From Pantoea agglomerans NBRC 102470 (lineage in GTDB: Bacteria > Pseudomonadota > Gammaproteobacteria > Enterobacterales > Enterobacteriaceae), in assembly GCF_001598475.1 (NCBI RefSeq), contig NZ_BCZA01000002.1, positions 496,001 to 560,000 on the forward strand: a stretch of DNA of 64,000 nt, in the 5' to 3' direction. Within the stretch, counting starts at the first letter, position 1. The number at the start of each line of letters is the position of its first letter. This document shows, one piece after another, positions 57,827 through 64,000 of the stretch. The notes beneath the pieces were generated by a model that worked only from the letters and a program-made list of their open reading frames with translations, ran no database searches and was not told the origin of the DNA. The translations under genes and the position numbers were made by a program.

Positions 57827-57926
57827 CAGCCTGGTGACAAAGCGCTGGCGCAGATGCAGCGCGCTGATTAGACTGACACTTTCCCATCGCGCTGGCCCCT
57901 GCCAGCCGTAATATGGATATTGCTGC

Positions 57927-58613
57927 ATGTCGATCGCCTATACCATTACTACCAGCGAACCGGTAAATCAGCAGATTTACCGGTATCTGCGCAAAGATAT
58001 CGTCACCTGCGCAATTCAGCCGGGCTCGCTGCTCTCGGAAAAAGAGGTGTCCGCGCGCTTCAACGTTTCACGCCAGCCGGTGCGTGAAGCGTTCATCAAG
58101 CTGGCCGAAGCCGGACTGGTACAGGTATTGCCGCAGCGTGGCACTTTCGTGCGCAAAATCTCCGCTAAGCGGGTGGCGGATGGCCGCTTTATCCGGGAGG
58201 CAGTCGAGGTGTCGGTGGTTCGCCGTGCGGCACTGGAGATTGATGATCCGGCTCTGATGGCACTGGAGCATAACCTGCAGCTACAGCGCATGGCCGCTGA
58301 ACGGCATGACAGCCAGGCTTTTCTCACTCTGGACGATGAGTTTCATCGCCTGATTGCTGAAAGCATTGACTGTAAGCTGGCCTGGGAAACGGTGGAGAAC
58401 ATCAAAGCGGCCATGGACCGGGTGCGGTTTCTGACGCTGAGTGAAGTCTCTCCACCGGACAAGCTGATTGAGCAGCATGAAGAGATTTTTGCGGCGCTGA
58501 AGCGTCATGACGCCGATGCAGCCGAAGCGGCAATGCGTCGTCATCTGCAGGAGATGATCTTCTCTATCACCCCGATTGCCGAGCGTAACAGCGCCTGGTT
58601 TGAAGCACCCTGA
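57927..58613 (+). CDS. rspR: RspR (YdfH), GntR-family regulator
   Basis: A 228-residue FadR-type GntR regulator, the same length as E. coli YdfH as I recall it. The winged helix-turn-helix reads LLSEKEVSARFNVSRQPVREAFIKLAEAGLVQVLPQRGTFV. The all-helical FCD ligand domain (LDDEFHRLIAESIDC, HEEIFAALKRHDADAAEAAMRRHLQEM) keeps the His and Asp metal ligands. It is expected to repress rspA and its partners until a sugar acid binds. Last gene of the cluster, 100 bp after rspD. An imperfect hairpin (58624-58655) separates it from the convergent thiD. Confidence 0.92.
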   Translation: MSIAYTITTSEPVNQQIYRYLRKDIVTCAIQPGSLLSEKEVSARFNVSRQPVREAFIKLAEAGLVQVLPQRGTFVRKISAKRVADGRFIREAVEVSVVRRAALEIDDPALMALEHNLQLQRMAAERHDSQAFLTLDDEFHRLIAESIDCKLAWETVENIKAAMDRVRFLTLSEVSPPDKLIEQHEEIFAALKRHDADAAEAAMRRHLQEMIFSITPIAERNSAWFEAP

Positions 58614-58665
58614 ACCTGAAACCGCCCGCACCACCTGATTACCAGGTCGATGCGGGCCTTCGTCG

Positions 58666-59466
58666 TTACCACCACTGATGAAAATGGTGAACCGGCCCGA
58701 TACCCTTCCCGACCTCCAGCGAATCCGCCTGTAGCAACGCCTGCTGTAACCAGTTTTTGGCTTCCCCAATCGTCTCTGCCCAGTCAGCATGACGTGGTCG
58801 CAACGCGGCTAAGGCTGCCGACAGCGTACAGCCGGTGCCGTGCGTATGACGGGTATTCACGCGCGGCGTACTGAATCGCTGCTCTGCTGAGTGCGTGATC
58901 AGCCAGTCCGGGCTCTCTGCCGCCGCAAGGTGACCGCCCTTCATCAGCACGGCCTGACAGCCCAGTGCCAGCAATGCCCGTCCCTGCTCGCGCATTTCCT
59001 TTTCATCTGCCGCAATGGCGCAGTCCAGCAACGCCGCCGCTTCCGGCAGATTAGGCGTGATCAGCGAGACCTGCGGCAATAACAGCTCCCGAACACTGGC
59101 TACGGCGTCTGGCGAGAGCAGCGCATCACCACTTTTCGCAACCATGACCGTGTCCAGCACGATAAACGGGATTGCCGCATTGCTCAGCCGGGCCGCAACC
59201 TGCTCCACGATAGCTGTTTCTGACAGCATGCCAATTTTTGCGCTGTCGATGCGCACATCACTGAGCACCGAATCGAGCTGGGCAGCAACAAAGTCAGGCG
59301 TAATGCGATAAACCGACTGCACGCCGCAGGTGTTCTGTGCCACCAGCGCGGTGATGACGCTGGTGCCATAGGCTCCCAGAGCGGAGAAGGTCTTGAGATC
59401 GGCCTGAATCCCTGCGCCGCCGCTGGGATCGGTACCCGCAATCGTCAGAGCGTTAATACGCTTCAT
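58666..59466 (-). CDS. thiD: Hydroxymethylpyrimidine/phosphomethylpyrimidine kinase
   Basis: A 266-residue ribokinase-fold enzyme that phosphorylates HMP twice for thiamine synthesis. [34 protein letters not shown] opens the protein, [15 protein letters not shown] lies in the middle, and [16 protein letters not shown] is the anion hole with the catalytic region. The start at 59466 overlaps thiM by 14 bp; the frame is open to 59550 but that part is inside thiM. Second gene behind the TPP riboswitch. Confidence 0.96.
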   Translation of the reverse strand: MKRINALTIAGTDPSGGAGIQADLKTFSALGAYGTSVITALVAQNTCGVQSVYRITPDFVAAQLDSVLSDVRIDSAKIGMLSETAIVEQVAARLSNAAIPFIVLDTVMVAKSGDALLSPDAVASVRELLLPQVSLITPNLPEAAALLDCAIAADEKEMREQGRALLALGCQAVLMKGGHLAAAESPDWLITHSAEQRFSTPRVNTRHTHGTGCTLSAALAALRPRHADWAETIGEAKNWLQQALLQADSLEVGKGIGPVHHFHQWW

Positions 59467-60250
59467 GATTACCCTCCAGCGTCCAGAGTGCATCAATAAA
59501 CGCCGTGGCAAAGCTGCCGGGGCCGGCAGCCTGCGCCGCTGCCTTTTCACCCGCCAGCGCCATCACCTGACAGGCGGCCGCGACATTCATCAGCCGATCG
59601 CCAGGCAGAGAGCTGAAACCCGCCACCACTGCCGAGAGGGCGCAGCCGGTCCCGACTACCCGTGTCATTGAGGGGTTTCCACCGTGTACAGCAAGGAGTC
59701 GCTGACCATCGGTGGCGTAGTCCACTTCACCGGTGACGACCACCAGCGTGCTCCAGGTTTCCGCGAGCTGTTGGGCCGCATCGAGTGCGGCATCCGCCTG
59801 ATGCAGCGTGTCGACACCGCGCCCGCCGCTGGCCTGTTGTGCCAGCGCCAGAATCTCTGACGCATTCCCCCGAATCACCGCCGGTTGCTGGTTTAACAAC
59901 TGCTGGCAGAAGTCACTGCGCAGCGTCAGCGCGCCGACGGCAACCGGATCGAGTGTCCAGGGCGTGCCCGCCTGATTAGCCGCGGTGACGGCAGCCTGCA
60001 TCGCCTGCTGGCGATCGCGGGTTAAGGTGCCCACGTTAATCAGCAGTGCATCGGCCATGCTACTGAACTGGGCAGCCTCAGCGGCATCGATCACCATCGC
60101 CGGTGAGGCATGGAGTGCCAGCAACACGTTGGCGGTGAAGTTCTGGACCACGTCATTGGTCATACAGTGCACCAGCGGTGACTGGCGCCGGAAAGCGTGC
60201 AGAATGGGCGCGAAGTGCGCGGCAGAAAGGTGTTGAGATTGATGTGTCAT
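59453..60250 (-). CDS. thiM: Hydroxyethylthiazole kinase
   Basis: A 265-residue salvage enzyme phosphorylating the thiazole moiety of thiamine. [30 protein letters not shown] is the family N-terminal motif. [12 protein letters not shown] and [13 protein letters not shown] follow, and [15 protein letters not shown] holds the catalytic Cys loop. The ATG at 60250 fits the family better than the open frame to 60295. First gene of thiM-thiD, under TPP riboswitch control. Confidence 0.96.
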   Translation of the reverse strand: MTHQSQHLSAAHFAPILHAFRRQSPLVHCMTNDVVQNFTANVLLALHASPAMVIDAAEAAQFSSMADALLINVGTLTRDRQQAMQAAVTAANQAGTPWTLDPVAVGALTLRSDFCQQLLNQQPAVIRGNASEILALAQQASGGRGVDTLHQADAALDAAQQLAETWSTLVVVTGEVDYATDGQRLLAVHGGNPSMTRVVGTGCALSAVVAGFSSLPGDRLMNVAAACQVMALAGEKAAAQAAGPGSFATAFIDALWTLEGNHEAY

Positions 60251-60300
60251 GGTAGCTCCCAACCGGCGAACAAGAAGGCGAATGCGGTCAGGCATCAGAC

Positions 60301-60380
60301 TTCCCTACGCTGGCATTATCCAGTTCAGGTCAGCGGGTTTTTCTCAGCCCTTTCCGTGTGGAAAGCGGCACCCCGAGTCA
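60301..60380 (-). promoter_or_regulatory. TPP riboswitch (THI element) of thiM-thiD
   Basis: On the minus strand the segment begins GACTCGGGGTGCC, continues with GGGCTGAGAA and CCCGCTGACCTGAACTGG, then ATAATGCCAGCGTAGGGAA. These are the conserved thi-box parts that bind thiamine pyrophosphate. It ends about 50 nt before the thiM start, close enough to mask the ribosome-binding site when TPP is bound. Confidence 0.97.
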
Positions 60381-60464
60381 TCTTACGGCTTGCAGCATAG
60401 GCAAGCCGCGCAGCGAAAGCAAGCGACTCCCGCCTGGGAAATAATCAGAGCTGAAACAATTCAC

Positions 60465-60478
60465 ATGATCCCGATCAA
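60465..60478. promoter_or_regulatory. FNR-like palindrome between the thi riboswitch and the small-protein gene
   Basis: ATGAT-CCCG-ATCAA matches the FNR consensus at 9 of 10 positions and shares its spacer with the perfect copy at 49856. It lies in a divergent intergenic region and could serve either side. No firm -10 was found at the class II distance, so the call is weak. Confidence 0.3.
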
Positions 60479-60509
60479 CGCCTGAGGGTGCAAAAAAAGG
60501 CTTAATGCT

Positions 60510-60575
60510 GCGGGTTAACGAGATACCTCTTTATAGGTAGTCCCGCTTATTACCCGGATGGGTAATATTTCCCGC
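60510..60575 (+). promoter_or_regulatory. Structured, switch-like leader upstream of the 66-residue protein gene
   Basis: GCGGG (60510-60514) can pair with CCCGC at 60542-60546 or with a second CCCGC at 60571-60575. The first choice encloses TACCT/AGGTA (60524-60528 with 60535-60539). The second also takes in ATTACCC/GGGTAAT (60549-60555 with 60560-60566). The two outer pairings exclude each other. The rest of 60381-60689 contains no gene that I can support. Confidence 0.4.
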
Positions 60576-60689
60576 AGTGACTCTGGTTACCCCATAATAA
60601 TTAACCTGCTTGCAGCATCATCGTAAAAAACACTTTATTTCATGGGGTTAGAAAACTCCTGAAGCGGAACTTCATACTATTCAGGATGT

Positions 60690-60890
60690 ATGATGCGATT
60701 TTTAGCGCTTATTCCACACCGCCATCGATGGCAGGATATTAATATTGAACGCAGGGGTGCCGTGGCACCCAATGGCAGACAGTACCTCTCCACCTATATC
60801 TCCGCCCGTTGCACAGGCTGTGGCGAAATTATTCACCGGGTCTATTATCGCGACATCAGCGATCGGCAGGCGCGCCGCTGGTTAGGTTAG
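60690..60890 (+). CDS. Small uncharacterised protein with a CxxC motif
   Basis: A 66-residue protein rich in Arg and His. MMRFLALIPHRHRWQDINIE is the start, GAVAPNGRQYLSTYISARCTGCGEIIHRVYYRD the middle, and RQARRWLG the end. His residues near the N-terminus plus CTGC could bind a metal ion, but only one CxxC is present. No signal peptide or membrane segment is seen. I do not recognise the family. The ATG is at 60690 or 60693; the ribosome-binding site (AGGATG) is at 60682-60687. Coding is supported by good residue composition and by isolation between two regulated regions, but not by homology. Confidence 0.55.
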   Translation: MMRFLALIPHRHRWQDINIERRGAVAPNGRQYLSTYISARCTGCGEIIHRVYYRDISDRQARRWLG

Positions 60891-60987
60891 CGTCCCGGCA
60901 ACGGTCATTCCGGACACAGTTCAGGTTAACAGTTAGTTAGCAATTTGTTAGTCTGGTAACTAATCATCGTCTGACCAGACTCTCTCT

Positions 60988-61947
60988 ATGCCACTGCTGT
61001 TTGAAAGCTTAAGCCATCAAATTTACCTGTCAGCCCCGCTGTTTATCCTGATCCTGCTGGGGTACTGCCTGACGCGCCTCGGGAAATGGCCCGCCAGCAT
61101 CAGCGAAGGGATGAACCGCTTTGTGTTTAACGTTGCTCTGCCCTGCATGCTGTTTCGGGTAATGAGCACCTTCTCGCAAAGTCCGCCGGTGGATGCGCGC
61201 CTGTTGCTGGCCTTTTTCGGCAGTTGCCTGCTGGTGTTTATCGTGGGGCGACTGCTGGCAACAAGGCTGTTTAATCTGGATGGCGTAGCGGCGTCGGTTT
61301 TTGCGCTGGGCGGCATCTTTTCCAATAACGTGATGCTGGGGATCCCGGTGGCCACGGTACTGCTGGGGCCAGAAGCCCTGCCCCCGGTGGCGCTGGTGCT
61401 GGTTTTTAACAGCCTGATCCTCTGGACCTTACTGACCGTTTCGGTCGAGTGGGCAAAACAGGGCAGCTTCTCGCTGGAAGGACTCTGGCGCACCCTGCTC
61501 GGCGTGCTGAAGAATCCGCTGATCATCGGTATTCTCAGCGGTACAGCCTGGAGCTTTCTGCAACGTCCCTTGCCGCTGCTGGCCGCTGAACCGCTAAAGA
61601 TGCTGGCCTCACTGGCTGCACCTCTGTCGCTGGTGACGCTGGGCATGAGCCTGGCACACTATCGGGTGCGGGATGGCTTAAAAGAGAGCTATACCATCTG
61701 CCTGCTGAAGCTGGTGCTGCAACCGATGACGGTATGGGCTATCGCGTGGCTGACCGATCTGCCGCCGCTGGAGAGTAAAGTGGTGGTGCTGCTGGGATCG
61801 ATGGCAGTCGGGGTTAACGTCTATCTGATGTCGCAGAAGTTCAATGTCATTACCGGCCCGGCGGCGGCGAGCATGCTCTATTCTACCGTGTTTGCGGCGG
61901 TTACAACGCCAATCTGGATGATGCTGATGACGCTGGCGGGCTATTAA
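60988..61947 (+). CDS. AEC-family (auxin efflux carrier-like) transporter
   Basis: A 319-residue membrane protein with about ten hydrophobic segments in two inverted halves. APLFILILLGYCLTRLGKWPASISEGMNRFVFNVALPCMLF is the typical first half. ILSGTAWSFLQRPLP and LASLAAPLSLVTLGMSLAH, and the final GSMAVGVNVYLMSQKFNVITGPAAASMLYSTVFAAVTTPIW, belong to the second. In bacteria these carriers often move malate, malonate or other dicarboxylates; the substrate here is unknown. It ends 6 bp ahead of a terminator shared with ahpF. Confidence 0.88.
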   Translation: MPLLFESLSHQIYLSAPLFILILLGYCLTRLGKWPASISEGMNRFVFNVALPCMLFRVMSTFSQSPPVDARLLLAFFGSCLLVFIVGRLLATRLFNLDGVAASVFALGGIFSNNVMLGIPVATVLLGPEALPPVALVLVFNSLILWTLLTVSVEWAKQGSFSLEGLWRTLLGVLKNPLIIGILSGTAWSFLQRPLPLLAAEPLKMLASLAAPLSLVTLGMSLAHYRVRDGLKESYTICLLKLVLQPMTVWAIAWLTDLPPLESKVVVLLGSMAVGVNVYLMSQKFNVITGPAAASMLYSTVFAAVTTPIWMMLMTLAGY

Positions 61948-61953
61948 CAAAAA

Positions 61954-61981
61954 AGCCCCTCAGCACACGTGCTGAAGGGCT
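61954..61981. terminator. Bidirectional terminator of ahpF and the AEC transporter
   Basis: AGCCC-C-TCAGCAC pairs with GTGCTGA-A-GGGCT around a short ACGT-containing loop. On the minus strand it is followed by TTTTTT (strong terminator of ahpF). In the other direction the tail is poor in T, so it acts mostly on ahpF. Confidence 0.9.
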
Positions 61982-62001
61982 ATTGTATGGCTAACTAAAT
62001 G

Positions 62002-63570
62002 TTACTCTGCCGATTTGGTACGAATCAGATAGTCAAAAGCACTCAGTGAGGCTTTAGCACCTTCGCCGCTGGCGATGATGATCTGCTTGTACGGTACGGT
62101 GGTGCAGTCGCCCGCGGCGAACACGCCTTTCAGGCTGGTTTCGCATTTACCATCGATGATGATCTCACCCATTTTGTTGCGCTCAACCGCACCTTCCAGC
62201 CATGGGGTGTTTGGCAACAGACCAATCTGAACGAAGATACCGGAGAGCGGCAGCTCATGAGTGGTCTGCGTCGTGCGATCGATATAGTGCAGGCCGGTGA
62301 CTTTGGTACCGTCGCCTTTCACTTCGGTGGTCTGGGCGTTCAGGATCACATCCACGTTCTTCAGGCTGCGCAGCTTATCCTGCAGCACCTGATCGGCGCG
62401 CATCTCACCAGCAAACTCCAGCAGCGTAACGTGTTCAACGATACCGGCCAGATCGATGGCCGCTTCCACGCCGGAGTTACCGCCGCCGATCACCGCCGTG
62501 CGTTTGCCTTTAAACAGCGGGCCATCGCAGTGTGGGCAGTAGGTCACGCCTTTGGTGCGATACTCTTCTTCACCCGGCACGCCCATGTTACGCCAGCGTG
62601 CGCCGGTCGCCAGGATGATGCTGCGTGATTTCAATACTGCGCCGGAGGCGGTTTCGATGGCGTGCATTCCGCCCTCTTTCGCTGCCGGGATCAGTTTGAT
62701 GGCGCTCTGGCTTTCAATGACGTCTACGTTGTAATCATCCACGTGTGCGCGCAGTGAACCGGCCAGTTTTGCCCCTTCGGTTTTCGGTACGGAGATATAG
62801 TTTTCGATATCGACCGTGTCCAGCACCTGGCCGCCAAAACGCTCACCCAGCAGGCCGGTACGGATACCTTTACGTGCTGAGTAGATGGCTGCCGCTGCGC
62901 CCGCCGGGCCGCTGCCGATAATCAGGACTTCATAGGCGTCACGCTTGTTCAGCTCTTCCGCTGCACGTTTGTCGGCATTGGTATCCACTTTGCTGACGAT
63001 TTCCGCCAGGCTCATGCGACCCTGACCAAACTCTTTACCATTGAGGTAAACCGCTGGCACGCCCATCACGTTACGTTCCTGAATCTCGTTCTGGAACAAG
63101 CCACCGTCGATAGCGGTGTGGCTGATGCGCGGGTTAATCACCGCCATCAGGTTCAGCGCCTGTACGACGTCAGGGCAGTTATGGCATGAGAGTGAATAGT
63201 AGGTTTCGAAATGGAAGTCGCTGTCCAGCGCGGCAATCTGATCCAGCAGGCTTTGTGCTTCTTTCGACGGATGCCCACCGGTCTGTAACAGTGCCAGCAC
63301 CAGTGAGGTAAATTCGTGACCCAGAGGTGAACCGGCAAAACGCGGGCCGCTGTTCGAACCTGGGTTGGTGATCAGAAATGAGGGCTTACGCACCTGACGA
63401 TCGTTCTCTTCGCGGAAGCTGACTTTGTCAGACAAACCGGCGATATCAACCAACAGTTCACGGATCTCGGTTGATTTTGCACCTTCGTCCAGCGTGGCAA
63501 TCAACTCAACAGGTTTGGTTAATTTCTCAAGGTAAGCCTTGAGCTGGGTTTTCAGATTTGTGTCGAGCAT
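62002..63570 (-). CDS. ahpF: Alkyl hydroperoxide reductase subunit F
   Basis: A 522-residue flavoprotein disulfide reductase that recycles AhpC with NADH. The N-terminal double-thioredoxin-like domain carries the redox pair CHNC (Cys129, Cys132). The FAD-binding domain has [20 protein letters not shown], and the second redox pair is in [10 protein letters not shown]. The NADH-binding [18 protein letters not shown] and the FAD-contacting [15 protein letters not shown] complete it. It follows ahpC by 71 bp. OxyR-dependent control is known in other enterobacteria; the promoter lies outside the window. Confidence 0.97.
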   Translation of the reverse strand: MLDTNLKTQLKAYLEKLTKPVELIATLDEGAKSTEIRELLVDIAGLSDKVSFREENDRQVRKPSFLITNPGSNSGPRFAGSPLGHEFTSLVLALLQTGGHPSKEAQSLLDQIAALDSDFHFETYYSLSCHNCPDVVQALNLMAVINPRISHTAIDGGLFQNEIQERNVMGVPAVYLNGKEFGQGRMSLAEIVSKVDTNADKRAAEELNKRDAYEVLIIGSGPAGAAAAIYSARKGIRTGLLGERFGGQVLDTVDIENYISVPKTEGAKLAGSLRAHVDDYNVDVIESQSAIKLIPAAKEGGMHAIETASGAVLKSRSIILATGARWRNMGVPGEEEYRTKGVTYCPHCDGPLFKGKRTAVIGGGNSGVEAAIDLAGIVEHVTLLEFAGEMRADQVLQDKLRSLKNVDVILNAQTTEVKGDGTKVTGLHYIDRTTQTTHELPLSGIFVQIGLLPNTPWLEGAVERNKMGEIIIDGKCETSLKGVFAAGDCTTVPYKQIIIASGEGAKASLSAFDYLIRTKSAE

Positions 63571-63641
63571 AGTGATATCCTGGTCAAAAAATCGGGTGCC
63601 GCAGCACCCGATTGGAGAATGGTCGAAAGGCCGAAGCGGAA

Positions 63642-64000
63642 TTAGATTTTGCCAACCAGGTCCAGAGACGGAGCCAGTGTTGCATCACCTTCTTTCCATT
63701 TAGCCGGGCACACTTCACCTGGGTGAGAAGCCACGTACTGAGCCGCTTTCACTTTGCGCAGCAGGTCAGAGGCGTCACGGCCAATGCCTTCAGCAGTGAT
63801 TTCGATTGCCTGGATAACGCCTTCCGGGTCAACGATAAAGGTACCACGGTCAGCCAGACCTTCGTCTTCGCGCATAATTTCGAAGTTACGGGTCAGCGCG
63901 CCAGTCGGATCACCGATCATCGTGTACTGGATTTTCGCGATGGTGTCAGAAGAACCGTGCCAGGCTTTGTGGGTAAAGTGGGTATCGGTAGAAACGGAGT
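63642..64000 (-). CDS. ahpC: Alkyl hydroperoxide peroxidase AhpC, 5' end beyond the window
   Basis: The C-terminal ~118 residues of a typical 2-Cys peroxiredoxin. The frame reaches the window edge ([17 protein letters not shown]). It continues [34 protein letters not shown] and ends [31 protein letters not shown]. The resolving Cys is in GEVCPAKW; the peroxidatic Cys lies outside. It reduces peroxides and is recycled by AhpF. Confidence 0.97.
   Translation of the reverse strand, partial: SVSTDTHFTHKAWHGSSDTIAKIQYTMIGDPTGALTRNFEIMREDEGLADRGTFIVDPEGVIQAIEITAEGIGRDASDLLRKVKAAQYVASHPGEVCPAKWKEGDATLAPSLDLVGKI

Noticed and set aside
1..64000. CRISPR arrays, tRNA or rRNA genes, and prophage or insertion-sequence genes.
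   Set aside because: No regularly spaced direct repeats, tRNA cloverleaf, rRNA segment or transposase/integrase frame was recognised.

Overview
The window reads as a chromosomal segment of a plant-associated enterobacterium of the Erwiniaceae, most likely Pantoea or a close relative. Two things point there. One is a stewartan/amylovoran-type exopolysaccharide operon (wceG1-wza-wzb-wzc-wceL-B-M-N-F-J-K-wzx) followed by galF-galE. The other is an Escherichia coli-like backbone on the other side (yegH, asmA, dcd, udk, dgcE, yegD, mdtABCD-baeSR, trhP, cyaR, yegS). Genes are dense and mostly GC-rich. The exception is the first ~2.9 kb, which is clearly AT-rich.

Layout. 1-5439 (minus): an O-antigen-type locus manC-manB-wzm-wzt-FkbM methyltransferase, running off the left edge, with its own JUMPstart/ops leader at 5514-5552. 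5987-7945 (minus): galF-galE. 8224-24367 (minus): the exopolysaccharide operon, with a long leader carrying a second JUMPstart/ops element (24594-24632), a candidate RcsAB box and several internal hairpins. 25163-35742: yegH (+), asmA-dcd-udk (-), a PAP2 protein, dgcE and yegD (+). 35743-36113: a gene-free, GC-rich stretch that folds into a dense set of helices and looks like a standalone structured RNA. 36114-38626 (minus): an OprB-type porin and an aldo/keto reductase. 38867-49854 (+): mdtABCD-baeSR efflux and envelope-stress operon. 49978-52477 (+): trhP, the small RNA CyaR and yegS. 52697-58613 (+): rspA-rspB-rspC-rspD-rspR sugar-acid cluster. 58666-60380 (minus): thiM-thiD under a TPP riboswitch. 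60690-61947 (+): a small CxxC protein and an AEC-family transporter. 62002-64000 (minus): ahpF and the truncated ahpC.

How the parts work together. manC/manB make GDP-mannose for an O-polysaccharide exported by Wzm/Wzt. The wce genes build, flip, polymerise, export and trim a Wzy-dependent exopolysaccharide. Both surface-glycan operons carry ops elements, so both are expected to depend on RfaH. Strong hairpins inside the wce operon give antitermination something to act on.

The items most worth follow-up are the ~315-nt structured RNA after yegD, a three-way-junction RNA in the wceG1-wza spacer, a recombination junction inside manB, a perfect FNR box at the trhP promoter, and a switch-like leader ahead of the small protein at 60690. 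All calls come from reading the sequence and from recalled family knowledge; no database search was run.
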